From NCBI RefSeq assembly GCF_022815645.1, contig NZ_JALGRO010000009.1, forward strand, positions 1 through 64,000: a stretch of 64,000 bases of DNA. The letters run 5' to 3'. This document shows positions 1 to 8,198 of the stretch, in pieces; position 1 is the stretch's first letter; each line of letters opens with the position of its first letter. A program made the position numbers and the translations under genes. The DNA is from Curtobacterium sp. VKM Ac-2922. GTDB taxonomy: Bacteria; Actinomycetota; Actinomycetes; Actinomycetales; Microbacteriaceae. The notes beneath the pieces are model-generated. The model made no database searches and had not been told where the DNA came from. It saw nothing but the letters and a program-made list of their open reading frames with translations.

Positions 1-140
1 GTTCAGCCAGATCGGGCCAGGTCTGATCAGCGCGTCCAGTCCTCGGCCTAGACCTGTTGCGCGTTCAGCCAGATCGGGCCAGGTCTGATCAGCGCGTCCA
101 GTCCTCGGCCTAGACCTGTTGCGCGTTCAGCCAGATCGGT
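1..140. repeat. 62-bp tandem duplication at the 3' end of a GNAT gene
   Basis: Bases 1-62 are repeated exactly at 63-124, and a third copy begins at 125 and diverges after about 15 bases. On the minus strand each unit encodes the same C-terminal residues (PIWLNAQQV) followed by a TAG stop. The unit is therefore a duplicated gene tail plus 3' flank. The first stop met by the acetyltransferase is at 110-112, so the extra copy lies outside the protein. Exact identity suggests a recent slippage or recombination event. Confidence 0.9.
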
Positions 141-676
141 CCAGACGGCCAGTCGTCGACCCTGTCGGTGACCGGCAGGATCAGCCAGCCGCCCTGCTCG
201 GTCTCGGAGACGCCGGCGCCCTCGGCGGTGAAGGCGCTGAACGTGGTGACGGCGTCGTCCATCAGGTGCCATCCCATGCGGACGTAGAACGGCACGGTCG
301 CCTCGCCGGTGCCGAGGAACCCGTACGGCACGCGGAGCCCCTCGAGGACGGTCTGCGTGCGGGTCATCAGCTCGCGGCCGATGCCGGTGCCCTGCATCCG
401 CGGTGCGACGGCGACCAGTCCGGTGTCGCCGATCAGGACGTCCTGGCCGCCGACGCCGATGAACATCCGGCGGATCCCGACGTGGGCCAGTACGACGCCG
501 TCGGCATCGCGGGCGATCACCCGGCGCTCGGGTTGCATGCCGGACCAGCTCCGACCGCCCACGTACCAGTGCGACCAGTCCGGGAACGCCTGCCCCAGCA
601 TCGCCGCGATCGCCTCGTGGTCGGGGAGGCTCAGCGTGCTCTCCTCGACCACCTCCCACCGGATGTCGTCGCTCAT
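110..676 (-). CDS. GNAT-family N-acetyltransferase
   Basis: The predicted protein has 188 residues with an acetyl-CoA-binding GNAT fold. The central segment VAPRMQGTGIGRELM (about residue 97 on) matches motif A (Q/RxxGxG/A), and a later GFLGTGEATVPFYVRMGW segment matches motif B. Such enzymes move acetyl from acetyl-CoA to an amine, but the substrate cannot be read from the sequence. The ATG at 676 is chosen because a CAGGAT -10-like hexamer lies 6 nt upstream (683-688 on the complement), the leaderless layout seen repeatedly here. An in-frame ATG at 736 would also open the frame, but its extra 20 residues look like non-coding sequence. The gene tail is tandemly duplicated downstream. Confidence 0.8.
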   Translation of the reverse strand: MSDDIRWEVVEESTLSLPDHEAIAAMLGQAFPDWSHWYVGGRSWSGMQPERRVIARDADGVVLAHVGIRRMFIGVGGQDVLIGDTGLVAVAPRMQGTGIGRELMTRTQTVLEGLRVPYGFLGTGEATVPFYVRMGWHLMDDAVTTFSAFTAEGAGVSETEQGGWLILPVTDRVDDWPSGPIWLNAQQV

Positions 677-715
677 GCGTCCATCCTGCCCGGGTGGCGC
701 CCCGGCCGGATCCCC

Positions 716-792
716 GCATGGCCGAGTCTCGGCCATGCGGACATCTTGCGGGCCGCGGACGGCGCAGGATGTCCGCGGAGCCGAGACTCGGC
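716..792. repeat. Long inverted repeat with GCGGACATC core (family 4)
   Basis: The arms at 721-745 and 768-792 are 25 nt each and match except for three adjacent bases. They contain GCCGAGTCTCGGC on the outside and GCGGACATC/GATGTCCGC on the inside. The left arm also forms its own 11-bp palindrome at 716-738. It lies between the GNAT start and the end of the VOC gene. A second element of the same plan sits at 39625-39686. Confidence 0.75.
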
Positions 793-842
793 GAGCGGCC
801 CGCGGCCCGCGACCGACGCGCGCGGCCGACGCGCGCGCGGCG

Positions 843-1712
843 TCAGCCGCGACCCGGCGCCGTCACCTCGATGCGGTTCGCCCACGGGTCCTCGAACGCC
901 ACGGTCCGCCCGTCGTCCGCGGTCTGCACCCCGGTGTCGTGCATCCGGGCGACCAGCGCGCCGAGATCGTCCGTCCCCGGCACCTCGATGCGCACGAGGC
1001 CCAGGCCGAGTGCGAGCTGCCGACGCCCGGCGCCACGGGAGTTCCACGTGTTCATCGCCATGTGGTGGTGGTACCCGCCGGCGCTGACGAACAGGGCCTC
1101 GCCCCACCCCGCTGTCGTCGCGAACCCGAGCTGGTCCACGTAGAACGCCTTCGCCGAGGCCACGTCGCCGACGGACAGGTGCACGTGCCCGACGCGACCC
1201 GGCCGTGCCGCGGCGCCGGACAGCGCGGACTCGGTCAGGTGCTCCTGCAGGAACTGGTTCGGGTCGACGTAGATCGTGGCCATGTCGACCATGCCGTGCG
1301 TCCACGACCACTCGGTGCGGTCCCGGTCCCAGTACAGCTCGACGCCGTTGCCCTCGGGGTCGCTGAAGTAGAAGGCGTTGCTGACCAGGTGGTCGGCGCT
1401 GCCGGTGAACGTCTGCGGGTACTGCGTGGCGACCGAGTACAGCGCCGCGGCCAGGTCGGCGCGGGTGTCGAACAGGATCGCGGTGTGGAACAGCCCGGCC
1501 TCGTGCGGCCCGGCGTGCTGCATCGCGGGGGCGTGTTCCAGGATGACGATCGGCGTCGTGCCGCGTCCGAGCACGGCGACCCCGCGGGCGTTCGACAGCA
1601 GGCTGAGCCGGATGCCGTCCCGGTAGTAGGCGATCATCCGGTCGAGGTCGGCGACCCGGAGCGTGACGGCGCCCATCCCGGTGTCGGCGGCGAGGAGGTC
1701 CTGCGTGTGCAT
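843..1712 (-). CDS. Two-domain VOC (glyoxalase/extradiol dioxygenase-like) protein
   Basis: The 289-residue protein carries two vicinal-oxygen-chelate domains, at about residues 14-130 and 172-285, like CatE-type catechol 2,3-dioxygenases. The second domain keeps a plausible metal triad: His176 in VGHVHL, His215-217 in YHHHM and Glu282 in RIEV. In the first domain the equivalent of the leading His is Ala (MGAVTLRV). That suggests the C-terminal domain is the metal-binding one. A 30-bp near-perfect palindrome lies directly upstream at 1727-1756, so the gene is probably repressed by a MarR-type regulator that senses an aromatic or quinone compound. That regulator is not encoded beside it. The exact substrate is unknown. 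Confidence 0.8.
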   Translation of the reverse strand: MHTQDLLAADTGMGAVTLRVADLDRMIAYYRDGIRLSLLSNARGVAVLGRGTTPIVILEHAPAMQHAGPHEAGLFHTAILFDTRADLAAALYSVATQYPQTFTGSADHLVSNAFYFSDPEGNGVELYWDRDRTEWSWTHGMVDMATIYVDPNQFLQEHLTESALSGAAARPGRVGHVHLSVGDVASAKAFYVDQLGFATTAGWGEALFVSAGGYHHHMAMNTWNSRGAGRRQLALGLGLVRIEVPGTDDLGALVARMHDTGVQTADDGRTVAFEDPWANRIEVTAPGRG

Positions 1713-1726
1713 CGGACCAGTGTGCG

Positions 1727-1756
1727 CCGATTTGGTTGACGCGTCAACTAAATCGG
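1727..1756. promoter_or_regulatory. MarR-type palindromic operator over the VOC promoter
   Basis: The sequence reads CCGATTTGGTTGACG followed by CGTCAACTAAATCGG, a 30-bp palindrome with one mismatch. On the minus strand it contains TTGACG, followed after 17 bases by CACACT and then the VOC start at 1712, so it overlaps the probable -35 box. TTGAC-NN-GTCAA centres are typical of MarR-family sites. The regulator's identity is inference. Confidence 0.7.
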
Positions 1757-1758
1757 CC

Positions 1759-2553
1759 TCAGCGTGCGCTGAACCCGCCGTCCGACTTGAGCAGCTGCCC
1801 GTTCACCCAGCCGCCATCCGACCCGAGGAGGAACCCGACGAGCGCAGCGGTGTCCGCGGGCAGCGACGGCCGGCCGAGTGGCGTCTGCTCGGCTGCGGAG
1901 CGTCGGATCTCGTCGGTCATCCACCCCGTGTCGTTCGGCCCCGGGCTGACCAGGTTCGCGCTCACCCGGACGTCGCCGAGCTCCTGTGCGGCGCCGATGA
2001 CCAGCCGGTCGAGGGCGCCCTTGCTCGTGCCGTACGGCAGGTTGAACCCGACGTGGTCACTGGTGAGCGCGACGACCCGGCGGCGGTCGATCGGCGCGTC
2101 CGCCCCGGCACGCAGCCGTGCCGCGTATGCCTGCACGAGCAGGAACGGTGCGCGGACGTTGACGGCCAGGTGCCGGTCGAACGACGCGATCGTCGTCGTG
2201 GCGAAGTCGGATGCCACCGACTCGCAGTGCGACATCACGATCGCGGTCACGGGTGCGCCCGCCTGCTCCTCGGCGCGGCCGACGAGTGCGGCCGCCTGTT
2301 CCGGGTCCGCCAGGTCGACCGGGAGGCGCGACACCCGTGCACCCGCGTGCTCGCACCCGGCGACGACGGCGTCGATGCCGTCTGGATCTGCGGCACCGTG
2401 CACCCGCTCGTCGTACGGGCTCCACCACGACAGGGCCAGGTCCCAGCCGTCCGTCGCCAGCCGCGCCGCGATCGCGGCACCGATGCCGGCCCGCCGGCCG
2501 ACCCCGGTCACCAGGGCCAGCGGTCTGCGCGACGTGAGGGGTGCTTGGGTCAT
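1759..2553 (-). CDS. Short-chain dehydrogenase/reductase
   Basis: The 264-residue protein is an SDR oxidoreductase. An N-terminal Rossmann nucleotide-binding motif (TGVGRRAGIG), a serine in LTSDHVG, the catalytic YGTSK (YxxxK) and a C-terminal SDGGFSAR tail are all present. The layout resembles classical FabG-like reductases; the substrate is unknown. The ATG at 2553 is preceded by GGAGG about 8 nt upstream. That Shine-Dalgarno lies inside a GGACAGGAGGCCCG string that is also the arm of the window's hairpin family 2. The gene ends 47 nt before the VOC gene, with the operator between them, so the two are likely separate transcription units. Confidence 0.85.
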   Translation of the reverse strand: MTQAPLTSRRPLALVTGVGRRAGIGAAIAARLATDGWDLALSWWSPYDERVHGAADPDGIDAVVAGCEHAGARVSRLPVDLADPEQAAALVGRAEEQAGAPVTAIVMSHCESVASDFATTTIASFDRHLAVNVRAPFLLVQAYAARLRAGADAPIDRRRVVALTSDHVGFNLPYGTSKGALDRLVIGAAQELGDVRVSANLVSPGPNDTGWMTDEIRRSAAEQTPLGRPSLPADTAALVGFLLGSDGGWVNGQLLKSDGGFSAR

Positions 2554-2628
2554 GGGGCGGGCCTCCTGTCCGGACCGCCGCGACGGTGCGGCGACCCGTC
2601 CAGCCTGGCACAGGGGCAGGATGGGCAG

Positions 2629-3153
2629 ATGGCCCGTTCCCGCCCCGCTCCGGGCGACCTCTCCGTCGAGCACGTGCGCGACCGGCTGTCGTCGTACGTG
2701 TACGGCAACATCACCGTGCTCGCCGCCGCGATCGCTGTGGACCCGCACGCGATCGAGGACGGTTCGGCGGTGTGGGCGGTGCTCGGGACCGCGGTGCTGA
2801 CCTACGCGGCGCACGTGCTGTCGCACCTGGTGGCGCACGGCATCGGGGCGGACGACGCGTCCGACGATGCCCGCCGCGAGTCGTTCGCGACGATCGCACG
2901 GAACGCCAACCCGATCGCCACCTCGGGGCTCATCCCGGCCGTCCTGTACGCGGTGGCGTGGGCGGGGTGGATCCCCGGCACCGGGGCGCAGACCGCGGCG
3001 CTCGTCATCCTGGTCGTCCGCATCGGCCTGGTCGGCGTCTTCATGCAGCGGTTCAGCGGGCAGAAGCCGACGTTCGCCGCGCTGTGGGGCGGGATCGCGC
3101 TGGCGGCGGTCGCGTTCGTCATCGGGCTCGTCAAGGTGGTGTTGACGCATTGA
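2629..3153 (+). CDS. Small multi-span membrane protein of unknown function
   Basis: The protein has 174 residues with about four hydrophobic segments (residues roughly 18-50, 95-115, 122-142 and 152-172). No family motif is recognised. Its start is supported by CAGGAT at 2617-2622, six bases before the ATG. The stop codon overlaps the TTG start of lepB (TTGA at 3150-3153), so the two are translationally coupled. A role in secretion is possible but is only inferred from that coupling. Confidence 0.7.
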   Translation: MARSRPAPGDLSVEHVRDRLSSYVYGNITVLAAAIAVDPHAIEDGSAVWAVLGTAVLTYAAHVLSHLVAHGIGADDASDDARRESFATIARNANPIATSGLIPAVLYAVAWAGWIPGTGAQTAALVILVVRIGLVGVFMQRFSGQKPTFAALWGGIALAAVAFVIGLVKVVLTH

Positions 3154-3770
3154 GCGAGACAGCACCGACACCAGCACCGGCACCGAAGCGCCGCTCGACG
3201 TTCCTGCGCGATCTGGTGATCATCGTCGTCGCGGCGCTGCTGGCCTCGTTCCTGGTCAAGGCGTACCTGGTGCGGTCGTTCTGGATCCCGAGCGGGTCGA
3301 TGGAGAACACGCTGATGATCAACGACCGGGTGCTGGTGAACGAGCTCGTGCCGAAGGTCGCACCACTCCGTCGAGGCGACGTGATCGTGTTCCGCGACCC
3401 GGGCGGGTGGCTCGGACCGGGCATGGGCGACGACCTGGTCAAGCGGGTCATCGGCCTGCCGGGCGACACGGTGGCGTGCTGCGACGCCCGTGGCCGCCTG
3501 TCGGTGAACGGGCACGCGGTCGACGAGCCCTACGTGGTGCTCTCGCGGGGGTCCGACCGGGTGGTGCGGGACGACTTCTCCGTGACGGTGCCCGCCGGTG
3601 CGCTCTGGGTGATGGGGGACAACCGGTACGACTCGGCGGACTCGCGGGTCCACGGGACGGTGCCCGAGGCGGACGTGGTCGGCCGGGCGTTCGTCATCAC
3701 GTGGCCGGCCGGTCGGTGGTCGGTGCTGTCGCGGTACGGCGACGAGTGGGACGGGGTGCCGGCGCCCTGA
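3150..3770 (+). CDS. lepB: Signal peptidase I
   Basis: This 206-residue membrane protease cleaves signal peptides of exported pre-proteins on the outer face of the membrane. One transmembrane segment spans residues 22-41. The catalytic serine is Ser50 in PSGSM, the general base is Lys98 in LVKRVIGLPGD, and the conserved box E reads GDNRYDSADSR near residue 165. A TTG start at 3150 is chosen because it overlaps the upstream stop, has AAGGTGG about 11 nt before it, and places the basic KRR stretch just before the membrane segment. Length is normal for compact actinobacterial type I enzymes. Confidence 0.93.
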   Translation: MSETAPTPAPAPKRRSTFLRDLVIIVVAALLASFLVKAYLVRSFWIPSGSMENTLMINDRVLVNELVPKVAPLRRGDVIVFRDPGGWLGPGMGDDLVKRVIGLPGDTVACCDARGRLSVNGHAVDEPYVVLSRGSDRVVRDDFSVTVPAGALWVMGDNRYDSADSRVHGTVPEADVVGRAFVITWPAGRWSVLSRYGDEWDGVPAP

Positions 3771-3802
3771 GCGGGGCCGCGCGCACGCCGCGGGTGACGG
3801 GG

Positions 3803-4018
3803 CCGGGCGGGCGGGCTCTGCGTGGTGCGGGGTTGGCCGGGTGGTGCGGCGGAACAACCGCGCACGGGGCGGTCAGGCGGGCACGGGCGGCCAGCCGAGC
3901 ACGGTGCGGGGTTGCGGGGCGGGCGCTGCGTGGTGCGGGGTTGGCCGGGTGGTGCGGCGGAACAACCGCGCACGGGGCGGTCAGGCGGGCACGAGCCGCC
4001 AGCCGAGCACGGTGCGGG
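3803..4018. repeat. Two tandem copies of a 108-bp unit between convergent genes
   Basis: A 108-bp unit beginning CTGCGTGGTGCGGGGTTGG at 3818 repeats at 3926 with only a few differences. Each unit contains the internal short palindrome GCGGCGGAACAACCGC. The repeat fills the space between the 3' ends of lepB (+) and the small lipoprotein gene (-). No credible gene or T-rich terminator is visible. It may fold strongly and end both transcripts. Confidence 0.85.
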
Positions 4019-4035
4019 AAGCGCCCCCGCGCCAG

Positions 4036-4356
4036 TCAGCAGCCCGTGGACGACAGCGTGACGTCGGTGACCTGCCCGCTCAGCACGGTCGTCGTCTGCG
4101 TGCACAGGTCGTCGGCACGGACGCGGACCTTGCCCACGGCGATGCCGGCGAACTCGAGCCGATCGCCCGGGAACGCCTTCTGGTGCGCCGCGGTCCGGCC
4201 GTTCGGCACCAGGACCTCGACCATGTAGGCGTGCTCGGCCTCGTTCGGCGAGACGGTCACGGTCACGCGCCCGGTGGAGTCCTGGGCCTTGCAGCCGGTC
4301 AGCACCAGGGCGGCTGCGAGCCCGACGATCAGGACGGTGGCGGGGCGACGGAACAC
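4036..4356 (-). CDS. Small predicted lipoprotein
   Basis: The 106-residue product starts with a lipoprotein signal peptide: FRRP, a hydrophobic core, and lipobox LTGC with the lipidated cysteine at residue 22. The mature part (about 85 residues) looks like a single beta-rich domain with Cys84 and a terminal Cys106 that could form a disulphide. It ends tail-to-tail with lepB across the 108-bp repeat and lies 9 bp downstream of the response-regulator stop, so it may be the last gene of the ABC/two-component operon. Function is unknown. Confidence 0.7.
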   Translation of the reverse strand: MFRRPATVLIVGLAAALVLTGCKAQDSTGRVTVTVSPNEAEHAYMVEVLVPNGRTAAHQKAFPGDRLEFAGIAVGKVRVRADDLCTQTTTVLSGQVTDVTLSSTGC

Positions 4357-4365
4357 CCCGCAAGC

Positions 4366-4992
4366 CTACGCGGACCCGAGCAGCCACCCGTTGTCGGCGG
4401 CGACGCGCAGTGCCTCGGTCGCGTTCCGTGCGGCGGTCTTGCCGATCGCGGCGGACAGGTGGTTGCGCACGGTGCCCTCGGACAGGTGCAGGGCAGCCGC
4501 GACGCCCGCCACGGTCGGCGCGGTGCGGAACGCGATGAGCGCGTCGGTCTCGCGCGGGGTCAGCGGCGACGGTCCCGCAGCGAGGGACTCGGCCGCCAGC
4601 ACCGGGTCGACCACGCGCAGCCCGGCGGCGACGCGACGGACGGCGTCGGCAAGCTGCTCGGCGGGGGTGTCCTTGACGACGAAGCCCGCCGCGCCGGACT
4701 CCAGCGCTCGCCGCAGGTACCCCGGTCGGCCGAACGTGGTGACGATGAGCGACCGGCAGCCGGGCAGCTCGGCAGCGAGCTGAGCTGCCGCGGTCAGCCC
4801 GTCGGCGCCGGGCATCTCGACGTCGAGCAGGGCCACGGTCGCGCCGCTCTCCCGCGCGGCGTCGAGCACCAGGTCGCCCCGCGCCACCTGGGCCACGACG
4901 TCGATGTCCCGCTCGAGCGACAGCAGCGACGCCAACGCCCCGCGCACGAGCGCCTGGTCGTCGGCGAGCAGCACCCGGATGGTGTCGGTCAT
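4366..4992 (-). CDS. NarL/LuxR-type response regulator
   Basis: The 208-residue protein has a receiver domain (residues 5-120) with acidic pocket Asp11-Asp12, phospho-acceptor Asp57 in LLDVEMPG and Lys107 in FVVKDTP. A LuxR-type helix-turn-helix follows at about 143-205 (LTPRETD through GTVRNHL). It is the partner of the histidine kinase whose stop overlaps its ATG by four bases (4989-4992). It very likely controls the ABC transporter genes of the same operon, as in DesKR/LiaRS-like systems. The signal is unknown. Confidence 0.9.
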   Translation of the reverse strand: MTDTIRVLLADDQALVRGALASLLSLERDIDVVAQVARGDLVLDAARESGATVALLDVEMPGADGLTAAAQLAAELPGCRSLIVTTFGRPGYLRRALESGAAGFVVKDTPAEQLADAVRRVAAGLRVVDPVLAAESLAAGPSPLTPRETDALIAFRTAPTVAGVAAALHLSEGTVRNHLSAAIGKTAARNATEALRVAADNGWLLGSA

Positions 4993-6254
4993 CGTCGTCC
5001 TCGTTCCACCCGCAGCAGGAAGCCGCCCAGGTCGCTCGTGCCGGTCCGGACGGTGGCCCCGACGGCGTCCGCCCGTTCGCACAGCCCGCGCAGCCCGTTG
5101 CCGCCGAACACGGGCGCACCCACGACGGGCGCACCGACCCCGGGCGCACCGCCCGTCGGCCCGGCGGGCGAGCCGAGCGCCCCGGTGCCGTCGTCCTCGA
5201 CGGTCAGCGCCGTGCGGGTGATGGTGATGCGCACCGCCGAGGCCGCCGCGTGCCGGATGACGTTCGTCACGCCCTCGCGCAGCACCCACGCGAACAGACT
5301 GCGCACGTCGGTCGCGGCAGCGTCCCCGGTCGCGGGCAGGTCCGCCTCGATCTGCGCCGCCGACAGCGCGGCCCGGGCGGACACCAGCTCGGCGTCGAGC
5401 GAGGCCTCGCGGTACCCGCTGACCGCCTGGCGCAGCCCCTGTAGTGCCTCGCGCGACAGCCGTTCCACGTCCTGCATCTCGGCCTTCGCGCGTGCCGGGT
5501 CACTGTCGACCAGGCGGGCGGCCAGCTCGGACTTCATCGTGACGACGGTCAGCGAGTGCCCGAGCACGTCGTGCAGGTCGCGGGAGAACCGCGCGCGTTC
5601 CTCGACCACCGCCAGGCGGGTGATCTCGTCCTGCGCATCGCCCAGGCGGTCCTCGGCCTCGCGCTGCCGGCCGAAGAACAGCATCGACGCGCCCACGGAC
5701 ACCGTGATGAAGGGGGCGAACAGGATGCCCGACGCCGAAGCAGCGTCCCAGCCCATCGTGGCCGCGACCCCCAGCTGCGCGACGACCGTCAGCCCGGTGA
5801 CGCCCATCGCGACCCACAGCCGCGCCGCGACGAAGCCCGACAGCGACACCAGCAGCAGCCACGACCACACCGCCAACGGGCCGAGGACCGCGAGCATCAG
5901 CGCGGAGCAGAGCGCGAAGCCCCCGACGACGACCAGGCGTCCCGTGATCCCGCGGCGCCACATCAGTTCGGGCGCGACCATGTACAGCGCGTACAGGACG
6001 ACGAGCGCCGCGGTCATACCGAGGTGGTCGCCGACCGATCCGCCGTCCGTCCACAGTGCCACGATCAGCAGCGACTGCCACAGCAGCCCGAAGACCGCCC
6101 CGCCGTACCAGCGTCGGCGCGCGTGCGCGATCTCCGCCTGGTCGGTGCTGGGCGGTGCGGCCCACGGGAACGAGCGTGACGGACGGGAGGCCCGTGGGGC
6201 CTTGCGCGCATCGGTCACGTCGTCCACGTGGGCCAGCGTAGGGCGCTCGGTCAC
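4989..6254 (-). CDS. Sensor histidine kinase (HisKA_3 type)
   Basis: The 421-residue protein has about six transmembrane segments between residues 50 and 195, a HisKA_3 dimerisation helix with phospho-acceptor His228 (RDLHDVLGHS), and a HATPase domain with the N-box LREGVTNVIRHA and the G-box GGNGLRGLCERA. The loop between those boxes carries an unusual Gly/Ala/Pro-rich repeat (GAPGVGAPVVGAPV), probably an extended ATP lid. There is no large extracellular sensor domain, so it probably senses the membrane or the associated transporter. The GTG start overlaps the permease stop (GTGA, 6251-6254). Confidence 0.88.
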   Translation of the reverse strand: MTERPTLAHVDDVTDARKAPRASRPSRSFPWAAPPSTDQAEIAHARRRWYGGAVFGLLWQSLLIVALWTDGGSVGDHLGMTAALVVLYALYMVAPELMWRRGITGRLVVVGGFALCSALMLAVLGPLAVWSWLLLVSLSGFVAARLWVAMGVTGLTVVAQLGVAATMGWDAASASGILFAPFITVSVGASMLFFGRQREAEDRLGDAQDEITRLAVVEERARFSRDLHDVLGHSLTVVTMKSELAARLVDSDPARAKAEMQDVERLSREALQGLRQAVSGYREASLDAELVSARAALSAAQIEADLPATGDAAATDVRSLFAWVLREGVTNVIRHAAASAVRITITRTALTVEDDGTGALGSPAGPTGGAPGVGAPVVGAPVFGGNGLRGLCERADAVGATVRTGTSDLGGFLLRVERGRR

Positions 6255-7066
6255 TGTCGCGCCGCGTCGCGGCGGTAGCGCCACACGATGACGGCGCCGA
6301 GCAGCACCGCCCACCCGGTCAGCACCAGCGCGGGCTCGAGCATGCCCGCCGTGCCGGTCGCACCAGCACCCATCTGCCCGATGCGGTTGAGCCAGTACGA
6401 CGGCAGCAGGTGCGCCACGTCGCCCATCCACGCCGGCATGACCGACAGCGGCACCCACAGCCCGCCCAGGATCGCCAGGCCCATGAACACCACCATGAAC
6501 AGCGGCTGCGCGAACGCAGGCTTGGCGAACTGCCCGATCAGGATCGCGATGAGCGCGAAGGGCACGACACCGCACCAGATGCCGAACGCGGCCGCGGCCC
6601 AGTGCCCGACGTCGAGCGAGGCATGCAGGGCGAACACGGCGACGAGCAGTGTGACGACGATCGACATCCCCGCGAAGGCCATCGCCGCGATCACCTTCGA
6701 CACCAGGAACCCCCAGCCGGACAGCGGCGTCACGCGGAGCTGCCGGTTCCACCCGATCGAGCGTTCGTTGACGATCGCGAAGGCCTGGCTGAGTGCCGCC
6801 ATCATCGCACCGTACGACGCCATCTGCAGTGTCGTGACGACCAGGTACTGCAGGTGCGTCGCGGGGTCGAGCTGCGACCCGAAGGCCGCACCGAAGACCA
6901 GCAGCATCACGACGGGGACGGCGAAGGTGAAGACCATCGCGCGGACGTTGCGCAGCTGGCGCTTCGTCTCGAGCAGCACGTAGCGGACCGGCAGGCGACC
7001 ACCGCCGAGGGCAGGGGCGACCGGGCTGGCGGTGGGAGCGACGTCGGTCGCGGTGGTGGCGGTCAT
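6251..7066 (-). CDS. ABC-2 type transporter permease
   Basis: The 271-residue protein has six predicted membrane helices and the ABC-2 fold used by drug and lipid exporters. The segment before the last helices, LGGLWVPLSVMPAWM followed by LLPSYWLNRIGQM, is characteristic of this family. It forms an exporter with the ATPase encoded immediately upstream (4-nt overlap ATGA at 7063-7066). Linkage to a histidine kinase and response regulator is the usual arrangement for stress-induced drug or antimicrobial-peptide exporters. The substrate is not deducible. Confidence 0.88.
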   Translation of the reverse strand: MTATTATDVAPTASPVAPALGGGRLPVRYVLLETKRQLRNVRAMVFTFAVPVVMLLVFGAAFGSQLDPATHLQYLVVTTLQMASYGAMMAALSQAFAIVNERSIGWNRQLRVTPLSGWGFLVSKVIAAMAFAGMSIVVTLLVAVFALHASLDVGHWAAAAFGIWCGVVPFALIAILIGQFAKPAFAQPLFMVVFMGLAILGGLWVPLSVMPAWMGDVAHLLPSYWLNRIGQMGAGATGTAGMLEPALVLTGWAVLLGAVIVWRYRRDAARQ

Positions 7067-8001
7067 GCGGAGACTCCGATCGGGTCGACGGACGTGGTGT
7101 CCGAGGTCAGGGCGAGGAAAGCGTCGTCCATGGTCGAGGCGAACACCTCGACGTCGTGGGCCGCGGGGAACGCGGTGAGCAGGGCCCGGAGCGTGGTGTC
7201 CGAGTCGTCGGTGCGCAGCGTGACGGAGCCGTGCCGGGCCTCCAGGCCGACCGTGCCGGGCAGCGCGGCCAGCGCGACGTGCTCGCTGTCAGCGACACCG
7301 CGGAAACGGATCGTGCGTGTGGCGGCGACGGCCTTGATCTCGGCGGGGGAGCCGTCGGCGACCACCCGCCCGTGCCGCAGGATCACGATGCGGTCGGCGA
7401 ACGTGTCGGCTTCGTCCAGGTAGTGGGTGGCGAAGACGACCGTGCGGCCGGCGTCCGTGAAGTCCCGCATCGACGCCCAGAACGTGTGCCGGGCCTCGAC
7501 GTCCATCGCGGCGGTCGGCTCGTCCAGCACCAGCAGATCGGGGTCCGAGACCACCGCGACGGCGAAGCGTGCGCGCTGCAGCTGCCCGCCGGACAGCTTG
7601 TTCACCCGCCGCCCGGCGATGTCGGTGCACCGGGCGCGCTCCAGCGCCTCGGCGATCGGCATCGGGGTGCGGTGCGCCGCGGCGACCAGGGCGACGGCCT
7701 CGCGCACCGTCATGTCGGGCAGCAACGCCCCGCCCTGCAGCATCGCGCCGACCCGGCCGTCGACGACCGCACGGCGCGGGTCCGCGCCGAACAGGCGGGC
7801 CGACCCCTCGGTGGGGGTCGACAGGCCGAGCGCCAGGTCGACGGTCGTGGTCTTGCCGGCGCCGTTCGGGCCGAGGAGGGCGACGACCTCGCCCGGACGG
7901 ATCGTCAGGTCGATGCCGTCGACGGCGGTCACGGCGCCGAAGCGCTTGCGCAGGCCGCTGAGTTCGATGACCGGGGTGTCCCGGGCCGCTGTCTCGTTCA
8001 T
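7063..8001 (-). CDS. ABC transporter ATP-binding protein
   Basis: This is the ATPase subunit of the exporter, about 312 residues. Walker A is GPNGAGKTT, the signature is LSGGQLQRA, Walker B is LLVLDEPTAAMD and the H-loop is FATHYLDEAD. A C-terminal domain of about 90 residues follows, as in DrrA-type drug exporters. The ATG at 8001 has GGAG just upstream. A GTG at 8025 would add eight residues and cannot be excluded. It is the first gene of a four-gene operon (ATPase, permease, kinase, regulator) in which every junction is a 4-nt overlap. Confidence 0.9.
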   Translation of the reverse strand: MNETAARDTPVIELSGLRKRFGAVTAVDGIDLTIRPGEVVALLGPNGAGKTTTVDLALGLSTPTEGSARLFGADPRRAVVDGRVGAMLQGGALLPDMTVREAVALVAAAHRTPMPIAEALERARCTDIAGRRVNKLSGGQLQRARFAVAVVSDPDLLVLDEPTAAMDVEARHTFWASMRDFTDAGRTVVFATHYLDEADTFADRIVILRHGRVVADGSPAEIKAVAATRTIRFRGVADSEHVALAALPGTVGLEARHGSVTLRTDDSDTTLRALLTAFPAAHDVEVFASTMDDAFLALTSDTTSVDPIGVSA

Positions 8002-8060
8002 GGCTCCAGCGTCCCGCTCGTCCACAACACGCCCATGGGGCGTCCGTCACGGATGTGGCA

Positions 8061-8072
8061 TGACTTCTGTCA
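8061..8072. promoter_or_regulatory. Possible response-regulator site upstream of the ABC operon
   Basis: TGAC-TTCT-GTCA is a short perfect inverted repeat in the 197-bp divergent gap between the ABC operon and the GAF-PP2C gene. A neighbouring CCGTCACGG at 8045-8052 shares the GTCA half-site. LuxR-type response regulators linked to ABC exporters often bind such sites and autoregulate. The assignment rests only on position and symmetry. Confidence 0.35.
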
Positions 8073-8198
8073 CGGGCGGGGCCGCTCGGGCGGCAGCCTC
8101 GTGACCAGGGGTTGCTCGCGCGTGGCCCGCCTTCTGGGGGCAGACGTCCTCCGATCTGGGGACAGGCGCTGTCCGGTCGGCGCGTTACCGTGGAGGGC

